Made by a program: the position numbers and the translations under genes
In this document: positions 33,970-43,789 of the stretch, piece after piece
Position numbering within the stretch: position 1 is the stretch's first letter
Layout of the letters: the number at the start of each line of letters is the position of its first letter
Notes under the pieces: model-generated
Database searches by the model: none
What the model was told of the DNA's origin: nothing
The model's input: only the letters and a program-made list of their open reading frames with translations
Assembly (NCBI GenBank): GCA_934636435.1
Contig: CAKUAQ010000001.1
Span: 62,001-126,000 of the forward strand
Reading direction: 5' to 3'
Source of the DNA: an uncultured Eubacteriales bacterium
GTDB lineage: Bacteria; Bacillota; Clostridia; Oscillospirales; Acutalibacteraceae
DNA: 64,000 nt

Positions 33970-33999
33970 ATTTTATCACTGACCCGGGGGCTTTGTCAA
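33970..33999 (-). promoter_or_regulatory. Promoter of asd-dapA-dapB
   Basis: On the minus strand, TTGACA (33994-33999) and TAAAAT (33970-33975) are 18 nt apart. It faces the queA promoter head-on: the two transcripts cross, so interference is possible. Confidence 0.75.
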
Positions 34000-34045
34000 C
34001 CTATAACCCCTCGGTCACGGGAAGAAAGACCGGGTATTTTACGCT

Positions 34046-35071
34046 ATGCTGCGACAGGAATTTTACTATGCTCTACCGGAGGAGCTGATTGCACAGAAGC
34101 CGCTGGAGCCGCGGGACGCCTCCCGGCTACTGGTGCTGGACAAGCAGACCGGCATCTGGCAGGACCGGCATTTCCGGGACATTCTGACCTTTCTGCGCCC
34201 CGGCGACTGTCTGGTGCTCAACGACAGCCGGGTGCTGCCCGCCCGCCTTTTGGGGCAGCGTGCCGCCACCGGCGCCCATGTGGAGCTGCTGCTGCTCACC
34301 CCCCGGGGGGATGACTGCTGGGAGGTGCTGGCCGGCCCCGGTCGGCGGGCGAAGCCCGGCGACGAGCTGACCTTCGGCGAGGGGCTGCTGACCGCCCGGG
34401 TGCTGGAGGTGCTGGAGGGGGGCAACCGGCTGGTGAAATTCTCCTATGAGGGGAATTTTTATGCCGTGCTGGATGCCATCGGGCAGATGCCCCTGCCTCC
34501 TTATATCCACGAAAAGCTCCGGGATAAGGAGCGGTATCAGACGGTATACTCCCGGGAGCTGGGCAGCGCCGCCGCCCCCACCGCCGGGCTGCATTTCACC
34601 CCGGAGCTGCTGGAGCAGGTGCGGGCGATGGGGGTGGAAACGGCGTTCGTCACCCTGCACGTGGGGCTGGGCACCTTCCGCCCGGTCAAGGAGGACGAGA
34701 TCACCGACCATAAGATGCATTCGGAGCATTACGAGCTGAGTGAGGAAGCGGCGGCCGCCATCAACCGTACCCGGCAGCGGGGCGGACGGGTCATCGCCGT
34801 GGGCACCACCAGCTGCCGCACGCTGGAGAGCGTGGGGCTGACCGACGGAGAAGTAAAGCCCGGCGAGGGCTGGACGGACATTTTCATTTATCCGGGCTAT
34901 CGGTTTCAGGTGCTGGATGGGCTCATCACCAATTTCCATCTGCCGGAAAGTACCCTCATCATGCTGGTATGCGCGCTGGCGGGGTATGACCACACTATGG
35001 CGGCCTATCGCCATGCGGTGGAGGAGAAGTATCGGTTCTTTTCCTTTGGCGACGCCATGTTGATTGTATAA
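34046..35071 (+). CDS. queA: S-adenosylmethionine:tRNA ribosyltransferase-isomerase QueA
   Basis: Late queuosine pathway enzyme: transfers a ribosyl part of SAM onto preQ1 at tRNA position 34 to make epoxyqueuosine. The 341-residue protein has the usual N-terminus ([20 protein letters not shown]), [30 protein letters not shown] and [10 protein letters not shown]. It is grouped with tgt (36.6 kb), the previous step, in the same direction. Confidence 0.97.
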   Translation: MLRQEFYYALPEELIAQKPLEPRDASRLLVLDKQTGIWQDRHFRDILTFLRPGDCLVLNDSRVLPARLLGQRAATGAHVELLLLTPRGDDCWEVLAGPGRRAKPGDELTFGEGLLTARVLEVLEGGNRLVKFSYEGNFYAVLDAIGQMPLPPYIHEKLRDKERYQTVYSRELGSAAAPTAGLHFTPELLEQVRAMGVETAFVTLHVGLGTFRPVKEDEITDHKMHSEHYELSEEAAAAINRTRQRGGRVIAVGTTSCRTLESVGLTDGEVKPGEGWTDIFIYPGYRFQVLDGLITNFHLPESTLIMLVCALAGYDHTMAAYRHAVEEKYRFFSFGDAMLIV

Positions 35072-35086
35072 AAAGGAGTGGATAGT

Positions 35087-35857
35087 TTGAATATCATATC
35101 CATCGGCAACAGCTTTTCGCAGGATGCTCAGCGGTTTCTCCATACCATCGCCGCGGCGGATGACACCGAGCTGAACTGTGCCAATCTGTATGTCGGCGGC
35201 TGCAGTCTGGAGCAGCACGCCGTCTTTCTGGAATCCAACGAGCCGGTCTATGATTGGGAATGGAACGGCGCTTCCACCGGACAGAAAATTTCGCTGCGGG
35301 CGGCGGTGGAGTCCCGCCCCTGGGATATTGTCACTCTGCAGCAGGCCAGCCATCTGAGCGGTGTTCCGGATTCCTATTTCCCTTATCTGGAGCAGCTGGT
35401 GGCGTATCTGCGGCAGGCGCGGCCGCAAGCCGTCCTGTATTTGCACGAGACCTGGGCCTATGAGCCGGATTCCACCCATCCCGCCTTTGTTCACTACGGT
35501 TCCGACACGGCGCGGATGTATGGGCAGCTGCGGGAGGCCTATTATGCTGCCGCCCGTCGGCTGGAGCTGCCGCTGATCCCTGTGGGCGACGGAATTCAGC
35601 AGCTGCGGGAGGAGTCGGCCTTTGACCGTTCCCGGGGCGGGCGCAGTCTCACCCGGGACGGGTTCCATCTCTCCTGGGTCTACGGGCGCTACGCCGCCGG
35701 ACTGATCTGGTATCGGGCGCTGACCGGGCGGGACGTGCGTACGCTGTCTTATGTGCCGTCCGATCCCCAGGCGCCGGACGAAACCGATCCCGCTGTCCTG
35801 CAGACGATCCGGCGCGTGGCCGCACAGCTGTCTGTTGTCGATTCTATGAAGGAGTGA
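35087..35857 (+). CDS. DUF4886 SGNH-like hydrolase
   Basis: A 256-residue protein with the SGNH start NIISIGNSFSQDAQ (Ser near residue 9), LYVGGCSLEQH (Gly block), TLQQASHLSG, and a C-terminal DGFHLSWVYGRYAAG that supplies the Asp-x-x-His pair. It has no signal peptide. The open frame starts with a GTG at 35078 that lies inside the Shine-Dalgarno, so the TTG at 35087 (AAGGAG at 35073-35078, 8-nt spacing) is preferred. It stands between queA and the VanY gene, 15 nt after queA. The substrate is unknown. Confidence 0.85.
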   Translation: MNIISIGNSFSQDAQRFLHTIAAADDTELNCANLYVGGCSLEQHAVFLESNEPVYDWEWNGASTGQKISLRAAVESRPWDIVTLQQASHLSGVPDSYFPYLEQLVAYLRQARPQAVLYLHETWAYEPDSTHPAFVHYGSDTARMYGQLREAYYAAARRLELPLIPVGDGIQQLREESAFDRSRGGRSLTRDGFHLSWVYGRYAAGLIWYRALTGRDVRTLSYVPSDPQAPDETDPAVLQTIRRVAAQLSVVDSMKE

Positions 35858-35862
35858 ATGAT

Positions 35863-36606
35863 ATGAAAAAGCAAACCGTCTGCCTTATCTTGGCGCTGGC
35901 GATCCTGGGCGGGCTGCTGGGCGGCTGCGAGGCACCGGCGGAGAGCCGTCCCGAGTCGGTGCCCGCTACGACCACCACCACCGAGCCAACCATGACCACC
36001 ACCACTACCACGACGGCTGCTCCGACCACAACGACCACCACAGCTAAAGCCATCCCGGCGGACGGCGCGGCGGCCAGCCAGCCCACCTATATTCGGGGCA
36101 TCCTCATCGCCAATAAGACCTACGGGCTGCCCGCCGACTATAACCCCGGCGTGAACCCGGAGGCGAAGAAAGCGCTGGACGAGATGATCGCGGACGCTAA
36201 TGCAGAGCTGAACCCCCAGGGGCGAAAGCTGTGGATGCAGTCCGGCTTCCGCAGCTATTCCCTGCAAAAGACCCTCTATGAGCGGTATTCCAAGCGGGAC
36301 GGCAAGGCGGCCGCCGACCGGTATTCCGCCCGCCCCGGCCATTCGGAGCATCAGACGGGGCTGGCCTTTGATTTCAACACCATTGATATGAGCTTTGACG
36401 GCACACCGGAATGTCGGTGGGTGGCGGAGAATTGCTGGAAATACGGCTTTATCGTCCGCTATGCCAAGGATAAAGAGACCATCACCGGCTATATGTATGA
36501 GCCGTGGCACGTCCGCTATCTGGGCAAGGAGCTGGCGAAGGAAGTGTACGACAGCGGGCTGTGCCTGGAGGAATTTCTGGGTATCACCTCTCAATATGCC
36601 GACTGA
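35863..36606 (+). CDS. VanY-like D-Ala-D-Ala carboxypeptidase lipoprotein
   Basis: Cell-wall enzyme that removes the last D-Ala of peptidoglycan stems. The 247-residue protein has a lipobox (LGGC, C22), then a Thr-rich linker of about 30 residues (31-60). The M15B peptidase domain follows with GFRSYSLQKTLYERY, the zinc ligands in SEHQTGLAFDF (His and Asp) and EPWHVRYLG (Glu and His). GTG at 35854 overlaps the site AAGGAG, so ATG at 35863 is the start. It is 5 nt after the previous gene. No van genes are near, so this is a wall-remodelling enzyme and not evidence of vancomycin resistance. Confidence 0.92.
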   Translation: MKKQTVCLILALAILGGLLGGCEAPAESRPESVPATTTTTEPTMTTTTTTTAAPTTTTTTAKAIPADGAAASQPTYIRGILIANKTYGLPADYNPGVNPEAKKALDEMIADANAELNPQGRKLWMQSGFRSYSLQKTLYERYSKRDGKAAADRYSARPGHSEHQTGLAFDFNTIDMSFDGTPECRWVAENCWKYGFIVRYAKDKETITGYMYEPWHVRYLGKELAKEVYDSGLCLEEFLGITSQYAD

Positions 36607-37758
<1,152 letters not shown>

Positions 37759-37818
37759 AGAACGGCGGTCGGCAAAAATGGCGAATTTGTAAATTTTCGT
37801 ATTTTTTCGCTTTTTCGG

Positions 37819-37847
37819 TTGCAAGCGTCCCCTATATTCGGTATAAT
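37819..37847 (+). promoter_or_regulatory. Promoter of yajC
   Basis: TTGCAA (37819-37824) and a perfect TATAAT (37842-37847) are 17 nt apart. Confidence 0.85.
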
Positions 37848-37892
37848 AGGGATGTTATGTCCAAACTCTAAGAACAAAAGGAGCTTACTGTA

Positions 37893-38288
37893 ATGAACTA
37901 TCTGACAAAATTCCTGCAGCTGGCGGATACCACTGCTTCGACCACGGCGGCGAGCGGCGAGGGAACCGCCGGCGGTTGGGCGGCCATGCTGCTGCAGCTG
38001 CTGCCCTTTGCGCTGATCATCGTGGTGTTCTATTTCCTGCTGATCCGTCCCCAGAAAAAGCGCCAGAAGGAAGAACAGCAGATGCGCAGCAATCTGCGGG
38101 TGGGGGATGAGCTGGTGACCATCGGCGGCATCTGCGGCCGGGTGGTGAGCCTGAAGGACGACACCGTGACCATCGAGTCCGGCGCCGACCGCACCAAGAT
38201 CGTGTTCCAGAAATCCGCCATCCAGACGGTGCTGACCAAGCACGACGATCCCGCCCCGGATGATGATGACGACGATGATGACATCTGA
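37893..38288 (+). CDS. yajC: Preprotein translocase subunit YajC
   Basis: Small membrane partner of SecDF. The 131-residue protein has one transmembrane helix (about 32-50, LLQLLPFALIIVVFYFLLIRP), the PQKKRQKEEQQM stop-transfer region, then the soluble LRVGDELVTIGGICGRVV part. The tail is a run of Asp residues, which varies between species. AAAAGGAG precedes the ATG. secD and secF are not in the window. Confidence 0.95.
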   Translation: MNYLTKFLQLADTTASTTAASGEGTAGGWAAMLLQLLPFALIIVVFYFLLIRPQKKRQKEEQQMRSNLRVGDELVTIGGICGRVVSLKDDTVTIESGADRTKIVFQKSAIQTVLTKHDDPAPDDDDDDDDI

Positions 38289-38292
38289 AGAG

Positions 38293-38417
38293 AGTCGTTA
38301 GTTGATAGTAAGTAGTTGTTAGGAGAATACGGGTGGAGTCTGAGCGGACAGATATAGTATCCGCACTCACTTCGCGCCGTTCTCCTAAGCGCTATTCTCT
38401 GACGACTAACCACTATC
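38293..38417. repeat. Imperfect 125-bp inverted repeat after yajC
   Basis: The left side reads TCGTTAGTTGATAGT, then TTAGGAGAA (38319-38327). The right side reads TTCTCCTAA (38380-38388), then GACGACTAACCACTATC (38401-38417). A central hairpin GCGGA/TCCGC sits at 38344-38364. The arms pair in the same order, so the whole can fold on itself. The outer motif (GTCGTTAG) is shared with the repeat at 5336-5366 next to mnmE. No protein is coded. Confidence 0.65.
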
Positions 38418-38492
38418 TTGTGTTCTATGCTCCCCGTTTGCCGCATAGGCTGACGGTAGAAAGAACTGCTGAAATACGGGGAGGAACCAACC

Positions 38493-38897
38493 ATGCGTGT
38501 GCGAAACGGAGAACCGTCCTTCTTTGAGCAATGGGTGCGCCCGGTGCTGGTAGGGTTGGCCGTGGGTGTGATCGTGTGTATTCTGATGCTGATGCTGATG
38601 GCAGCGGCGGTGCAGTCGGTGGATGTGCCCCGGCGCGCCACCACGCCGCTGGCCGTGATCGCCGGAGCCGTCGGCGCTTTCGCCGCCGGATTGACGGCGG
38701 CCGCTGTCACCGGCCGGCGGGGATTGCCCGTCGGCGCCGTGTGCGGACTGGCGCTGTTCCTGCTGATCCTGATCGCCGGGTTCGTGCGGTATTCCGGCGT
38801 CGGCGGCGGATATGCGCTCATAAAGTTGGCGGCTTTGCTGGTGTCCGGCTCCGTCGGCGGAATGCTGGGCATGAATCTGCGCAAGAAGCGCCGTTGA
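38493..38897 (+). CDS. TIGR04086 family membrane protein
   Basis: A 134-residue membrane protein with four predicted helices (about 17-40, 50-70, 76-97, 104-125) and basic ends (MRVRNGE and NLRKKRR). The TIGR04086 family is restricted to clostridial relatives and is typically encoded beside yajC, as here. The function is unknown. The Shine-Dalgarno GGGGAGG fits the ATG at 38493. Confidence 0.85.
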   Translation: MRVRNGEPSFFEQWVRPVLVGLAVGVIVCILMLMLMAAAVQSVDVPRRATTPLAVIAGAVGAFAAGLTAAAVTGRRGLPVGAVCGLALFLLILIAGFVRYSGVGGGYALIKLAALLVSGSVGGMLGMNLRKKRR

Positions 38898-39042
38898 CAC
38901 AAGACCTTTTTCGCAAAGGGGTTGCTGCATACAAACGGCGGCGATCCCTTTTTCCGTTTTTACGGTTCCGACCGCGGTTCTGTTTTCCGGTTGCGGTGCA
39001 TATATATCCGGTGATGACAATGACCGGATAGGAGGAGACGAT

Positions 39043-39684
39043 ATGCGTCGGACGAGCGTGCGCCGCAGGCGGCAATGGACGGAGTTTTTTTCGGCCAACC
39101 GACGGCTGTTCCCGTTTGTAGGGTTGTATTTGGCCGGGGTGGTCGCGGGCGTGGCGGTGTATATCACCGCCGGCAGCCATATCACCGACGATTGGGGAGC
39201 ACTTTTGCGGGTCTCCGGGCTGTCCGGAGGGCTGAAAAACGGGCTGGGCGCTCTGGGAAGCGCCTGCTTTTCCTCTCTGCTGTGGCTGGCGGCGCTGTTT
39301 CTGCTGGGAATGTGGCCCTGCGGCGCGCCTTTTGTGCTGCTCAGCTCCCTGATGCAGGGCGTGGGGCTGGGCCTGACCGAAGCCTATTACTATTCCATGG
39401 GCTGGCGGGGGGTGGCCGCCGTTGCGGCGGTGATCCTGCCCTCCTCTCTGCTGTCGGCGGCGGTGCTGACCATGGCCGCCGTCGAAAGCCTGCGGCTGTC
39501 TGCCGGTCTCAGCCGTCAGCTGTTATCTCTGCGGCAGCCACCGGATCTGGGTCCGGCGCAGCCGACGGAGCAGTCGGCCTTTCGGCTGTATTGTCTCCGG
39601 TATCTGATTTTTGCGGCGGCGGCGCCGGGCATCGGGCTGCTGGAGGTGCTGCTGCGCACTCTGTTGGCGGGACTGTTGCCATAG
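39043..39684 (+). CDS. SpoIIM-like membrane protein
   Basis: A 213-residue membrane protein resembling SpoIIM/DUF95: a polar N-terminus, a first helix (FPFVGLYLAGVVAGVAVYI), a soluble stretch, then LFLLGMWPCGAPFVLLSSLMQG and GWRGVAAVAAVILPSSLLSAA, which match the conserved SpoIIM core. SpoIIM takes part in septal peptidoglycan removal during engulfment in sporulation; other family members are not sporulation-specific. TAGGAGGAG precedes the ATG. Its own sequence is divergent, so the role is tentative. Confidence 0.7.
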   Translation: MRRTSVRRRRQWTEFFSANRRLFPFVGLYLAGVVAGVAVYITAGSHITDDWGALLRVSGLSGGLKNGLGALGSACFSSLLWLAALFLLGMWPCGAPFVLLSSLMQGVGLGLTEAYYYSMGWRGVAAVAAVILPSSLLSAAVLTMAAVESLRLSAGLSRQLLSLRQPPDLGPAQPTEQSAFRLYCLRYLIFAAAAPGIGLLEVLLRTLLAGLLP

Positions 39685-39856
39685 GCGGGCTGCCAAAGCG
39701 GCAAAGCGTGCAGGAGCGCGGCGGCGCGTGGTCCGGCAGACCGATGGAGTGTACAAGCCCATCCGACCTCTTTCAAAATGCAACAGACGGCGGGAATGTT
39801 TTCTTCCCGGTCTGTATTTCCATGTTCTAAAAATGACAAGGAGTGAGCACATAACC

Positions 39857-40843
39857 ATGGCAGGATTTTTCGGTTTGTTCGATTACACCAAGGAGGGGCC
39901 GGGCGTATCCAAGAACGGCCCCAGAAAGCGCCCGTTCGTGGTCTTTTTTGAGATTTACGGACGGAAATTCTGGAATCTGATCTCGGCGGGGCTGCTGTAT
40001 TTGCTGGTCAACCTGCCGCTGGTGACCCGGGGCTGGGCGGAGGCGGGTCTGACCCGCATCACCCGTGCGTATTCCCGGGAAAAGCACGCGTTTGTGCGGG
40101 AGGATTTCTTTGAATCCATCCGGAAGAACCGGGGACAAGCCTTTGCTGCCGGACTCATTAACGTGCTGGTGACGGCGCTGCTGTTCTTCAATCTGTTTTA
40201 TTATGCCACCGGGCTGAACCCCGGTCTGTTGGGAATTTTGGGCGCCGACGTGAGCCAAATCACCCCCATGGAGCCGGGTATTCTCGACTATATCGTGATG
40301 GCTGTTACGCTGGTGGGGTATGTGATCTTCACCTGGATGAAGTATTACATTCCTTTCATGGTGATCACCTTTAAGCTGCGTCTGAAGCAGATTTACAAAA
40401 ACGCTTTCATTTTCGCCATCGCCGGATTGAAAGCCAATCTGCTGATCTCCGTCGTACTGATCGGCATTTATGTGCTGATGGCGGCGCTGATGCTGCTCAT
40501 CCCTCATCCGCTGTGCTTTGCTATTGTGCTGCTGCTGGGGCTATTGCTGCTGCCACCCTTCCGGTCGTTCCTCATTCAGTTCTGCATCTTCCCCACGGTG
40601 CGGCGGTTGATGATCGACCCCTATTATAAGGATAACCCCAATGCGGACAAGCAGGCGCGGCTGGACCTCAATCTGGACGTGGAGGAGACCGCGTCTGCCC
40701 CGGAGGACGAGCCGGTGTTTTCGGACGAGCGGCCGGCGGAGCCGGAGCCGACCACTTTCCCGAAGCAGTATAACGAGAAAGAGCTGCGGCAATTTAACGC
40801 CCGGCGCACGAATCCCCGGGATGAGGATGACGATACGATTTAA
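39857..40843 (+). CDS. YesL/DUF624 family membrane protein
   Basis: A 328-residue protein of the YesL family, with an N-terminal soluble part, FWNLISAGLLYLLVNLPLV near residue 40, about five to six helices and a charged C-terminus (residues 265-328) rich in Glu, Asp and Pro. The YesL name comes from B. subtilis, where it lies next to sugar transporter genes; the function is not known. The open frame reaches back to 39611, but the AAGGAG at 39838-39843 fits the ATG at 39857 (13-nt spacing, slightly long). Confidence 0.85.
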   Translation: MAGFFGLFDYTKEGPGVSKNGPRKRPFVVFFEIYGRKFWNLISAGLLYLLVNLPLVTRGWAEAGLTRITRAYSREKHAFVREDFFESIRKNRGQAFAAGLINVLVTALLFFNLFYYATGLNPGLLGILGADVSQITPMEPGILDYIVMAVTLVGYVIFTWMKYYIPFMVITFKLRLKQIYKNAFIFAIAGLKANLLISVVLIGIYVLMAALMLLIPHPLCFAIVLLLGLLLLPPFRSFLIQFCIFPTVRRLMIDPYYKDNPNADKQARLDLNLDVEETASAPEDEPVFSDERPAEPEPTTFPKQYNEKELRQFNARRTNPRDEDDDTI

Positions 40844-40872
40844 TGCCGGATGCCGGATGCGGAGGGGAACTG

Positions 40873-42114
40873 ATGGAATATATTGTAATGGGTCTGGGTC
40901 TGGTGATCGTCGGGCTGCTGGTTGTGGTGCTGTGCCAGCTGGCGGCGGTGCGGCGGCAGCAATCCGCCGATCAGGGCATGAAAACGCTGGAGACTCGGCT
41001 GGATCGGCTGCAGGGCGAGCTGACCGCCGAGCTGCGGGCCGGACGGCAGGAAAGCAACCAGACCGTGCGGGAGAGTGTGCAGGGGCTGAGCCAGATGCTG
41101 CTCACCGAGCAGCGGGACGGCCGCCGGGAAATGAGCGAGAATCTGGAGAATATCCGCCGCTCCATGACCGGGCAGCTGGACGGCATCCGACAGGAGAACA
41201 CCCGCCAGCTGGAGCAGATGCGCCAGACGGTGGACGAGAAACTGCAAAAGACCCTCAACGACCGGATCAGCCAATCCTTCCAGCTGGTGAACCAGCGGCT
41301 GGAGCAGGTGTACCAGAGTTTGGGAGAAATGAAGACCCTCGCCAACGATGTGGGCAGTCTCCAGCGGGTGCTCAGCAATGTCAAGACCCGCGGGGTGCTG
41401 GGCGAGATGCAGCTGGGGGCGATCCTCGAGCAGATCTTGTCCCCCGAGCAGTATGAGGCGAACGTGAAGACCCGTCCCGGCAGCACCAATTATGTGGAAT
41501 ATGCGGTGAAGCTGCCCGGCGACGGCAACGGCACCGTCTGGCTGCCCATCGACGCCAAATTTCCGGCAGATGCTTATAACCAGCTGCTGGAAGCGTCGGA
41601 GAGCGGCGACCCGGAGCGGGTCAAGGCCGCCGGCAGCGTCCTGGAGCAGCGGGTGCGATCCTTTGCCAGGGATATACGGGATAAGTACTTAGCCACCCCT
41701 TACACCACCGATTTCGGCATTATGTTCCTGCCCACGGAGGGACTGTATGCCGAGGTGGTGCGCCGTGGTCTGGTGGATGTGCTGCAGCGGGATTATCGGG
41801 TGAACATTGCCGGTCCCACCACCATGGCGGCGCTGCTCAACAGCCTGCAAATGGGCTTCCGCACTCTGGCCATCCAGAAGCGCTCCGGGGAGGTCTGGAA
41901 GGTGCTGGGGGCGGTCAAAACCGAATTTGAAAAATTCGGCGGGGTGATCCAGGCCGCCCAGCAGCGGCTGGAGCAGGCCAACACCGAGCTGGACAAGCTG
42001 GTGGGGGTGCGCACCCGCCAGATCCAGCGTAAGCTGGATAAGGTAACCAATCTGTCGGAGGAGGAATCCGTCGCATTGCTGGAGGACGGCAGCGAGGACG
42101 GCGGCGAGGGCTGA
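40873..42114 (+). CDS. rmuC: DNA recombination protein RmuC
   Basis: Membrane-anchored protein that limits recombination between inverted repeats. The 413 residues begin with a transmembrane helix (about 3-23, VMGLGLVIVGLLVVVLCQLA), followed by a long coiled coil (about 30-170, repeated Gln/Leu heptads). A nuclease-like RmuC domain follows with RGVLGEMQLGAILEQILSPEQYEA, PIDAKFPADAYNQLL and FLPTEGLYAEVVRRG. An upstream ATG at 40843 is in frame, but GGAGGGG (40861-40867) supports the ATG at 40873. Confidence 0.93.
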   Translation: MEYIVMGLGLVIVGLLVVVLCQLAAVRRQQSADQGMKTLETRLDRLQGELTAELRAGRQESNQTVRESVQGLSQMLLTEQRDGRREMSENLENIRRSMTGQLDGIRQENTRQLEQMRQTVDEKLQKTLNDRISQSFQLVNQRLEQVYQSLGEMKTLANDVGSLQRVLSNVKTRGVLGEMQLGAILEQILSPEQYEANVKTRPGSTNYVEYAVKLPGDGNGTVWLPIDAKFPADAYNQLLEASESGDPERVKAAGSVLEQRVRSFARDIRDKYLATPYTTDFGIMFLPTEGLYAEVVRRGLVDVLQRDYRVNIAGPTTMAALLNSLQMGFRTLAIQKRSGEVWKVLGAVKTEFEKFGGVIQAAQQRLEQANTELDKLVGVRTRQIQRKLDKVTNLSEEESVALLEDGSEDGGEG

Positions 42115-42241
42115 AGCGCTGTCGGAAGTCGGATTGGGTACGCCGGCCGTGCGGCTGTGGGAGTCGGACAGCAAATTTCCGGCCGGTTGGCATATTTTTC
42201 GGCTTTTCTGCTTATGTCTTACCTGTAAGGGGGAATGACAG

Positions 42242-43147
42242 ATGGCGGTCTATGGAGTCGTATCCTTGCGGAAATGGCGGACGGCAGTCGGCGGACTGCT
42301 GGCGGTGATTTTGCTGATCGGTACGGTAGCAGGACTGCGGGAGACGGCGGCCGTGCCTGCGGGGGCCGGAGACGGTGCGGTTTGTCTGCCTATCCTCATG
42401 TATCACAGCATTCTGGAGGACGCTTCCCGCCAGGGACAGTATGTGGTCTCCCCGGCGGTGCTGGAGAGCGATCTGCGCTGGCTGCGGGATAACGGCTATG
42501 AAACCGTGGTGATGCAGGATCTCATCGACTATGTGGACACCGGGCAGGCGCTTCCGGAAAAGCCGGTGATGCTCACCTTTGACGATGGGTATTATAATAA
42601 CTACAAGTATGCTTATCCTCTTTTGCAGCAATACGGGATGCGGGCGGTGCTGTCCCCGGTGGTATCCTGGTCGGAAAAGTTTTCCGAAAAGGACGCCGAT
42701 CACGTGATTTATTCCCATGCCACCTGGGATGAGCTGCGGGAGATGTCCGACAGCGGCGTGATGGAAATTCAGAATCACAGCTACGATATGCATTATTGTA
42801 CGGCGGGCAAGCGCAAGGGCACCCTAAAGCAAGCCGCCGAAACCGTCGCCGGGTATCGGTCTATCCTGCGGGAGGATCTGGAAACCGCCCAGCGGAAGCT
42901 GACCGAGGTGCTGGGCAGGACCCCCACCACCTTTACCTATCCCTACGGAGCTATGTGCGAGGATGCCCGGCAGGTGATCCGTGAGCTGGGATTCCGGGCG
43001 ACCCTTTGCTGTGAGAGCCGGGTGAACCGCATCACCCGTCAGCCGGAGTGCCTCACGGAGCTGGGGCGGTATTTGCGTCCCGCCGGGATTTCCACCGCCG
43101 CCTATATGCAGAAGATCGACGCTGCCCGGCAGAAAGCCGCCGGATAA
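42242..43147 (+). CDS. Polysaccharide deacetylase, membrane anchored
   Basis: Carbohydrate esterase family 4 protein, 301 residues, probably working outside the cell on peptidoglycan or another acetylated glycan. A membrane anchor lies near 15-33. The NodB domain has ILMYHSI (motif for the zinc His), TFDDGYYNNY (catalytic and metal Asp), and the second His in IQNHSYDMHY, then TFTYPYG. AAGGGGG precedes the ATG. It stands alone between rmuC and DUF896. Confidence 0.92.
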   Translation: MAVYGVVSLRKWRTAVGGLLAVILLIGTVAGLRETAAVPAGAGDGAVCLPILMYHSILEDASRQGQYVVSPAVLESDLRWLRDNGYETVVMQDLIDYVDTGQALPEKPVMLTFDDGYYNNYKYAYPLLQQYGMRAVLSPVVSWSEKFSEKDADHVIYSHATWDELREMSDSGVMEIQNHSYDMHYCTAGKRKGTLKQAAETVAGYRSILREDLETAQRKLTEVLGRTPTTFTYPYGAMCEDARQVIRELGFRATLCCESRVNRITRQPECLTELGRYLRPAGISTAAYMQKIDAARQKAAG

Positions 43148-43247
43148 TCGGGGTCAAAGGCGCCCGCCCGGAGATGCCGCCGCGGATTCTCTCTGGCAGG
43201 GCAACGCAAAAACAAACTTCATTTTGCCGGAGAGGAAGATACAAGCG

Positions 43248-43469
43248 ATGGAACAAAAGGATCTGGATCGCATCAACGAATTGGCGCGGTTGAGTCGGGA
43301 GCGGGCGCTGACCCCGGAGGAAAAGGCCGAGCAGCAACAGCTGCGGACGGACTATCTGGCGGCTTTTCGCCGCAATCTGATGGCACGGCTGGATGATGCC
43401 GAGGTGGTGGATGAGCAGGGGAACCGCACCCCCTTGCGCCGCAAGGATGCCGACACCCCGCAGTCGTAA
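43248..43469 (+). CDS. DUF896/UPF0291 family protein
   Basis: A 73-residue cytoplasmic protein that matches the small YnzC/DUF896 family: INELARLSRERALTPEEKAE, then QLRTDYLAAFRRNL and VVDEQGNRTPLR. In B. subtilis YnzC forms a helical hairpin and is in the SOS regulon. The open frame starts at 43224, but the GGAGAGGA region at about 43229 and the family start support the ATG at 43248. It is closed by the terminator at 43541-43569. Confidence 0.9.
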   Translation: MEQKDLDRINELARLSRERALTPEEKAEQQQLRTDYLAAFRRNLMARLDDAEVVDEQGNRTPLRRKDADTPQS

Positions 43470-43540
43470 ACCCCGTATACAGCGGAAAAGCGGGAGCGCC
43501 ACCGGACAAAGCAGCCGAGAAATTGGCGCAGCAACAATCG

Positions 43541-43569
43541 GGAGGTGTGCCCATGGGCATACCTCTTTT
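43541..43569 (+). terminator. Terminator after the DUF896 gene
   Basis: GAGGTGTGCCC and GGGCATACCTC pair with one mismatch across AT, followed by TTTT. Confidence 0.75.
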
Positions 43570-43708
43570 CGGCGAATGCGGCGGCGGGGAACACTATCCG
43601 ACGGCGCATTGCGGACCGCGGGTATTCGATGGCACGGCGGCTTATCTTCCCATGCCGCGGATGGCCGGGCGGTCGGCGATACCGGCCGGTAAAGCGGGGA
43701 AATACCGG
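43570..43708. other. Non-coding stretch before the transglutaminase gene
   Basis: Between the terminator and the next promoter no gene is supported. A 72-codon frame across it (from 43523) has no ribosome binding site and runs through the terminator. Confidence 0.5.
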
Positions 43709-43737
43709 CTGACAACCGGATGGGTCGCTGCTAAGAT
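43709..43737 (+). promoter_or_regulatory. Promoter of the transglutaminase/dockerin gene
   Basis: CTGACA (43709-43714) and TAAGAT (43732-43737) are 17 nt apart. Confidence 0.55.
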
Positions 43738-43789
43738 TTGACAGGAGAAAGAACCGGGGCGATCCCGGCTCGGAGGGGAGAAAAATACA

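Noticed and set aside
35863..36606. VanY as a vancomycin resistance marker
   Set aside because: No vanR/S/H/A/X genes nearby; VanY-type peptidases are common wall enzymes in clostridia.
43523..43741. 72-codon frame before the transglutaminase gene
   Set aside because: Runs through the terminator at 43541-43569 and the promoter at 43709; no ribosome binding site.
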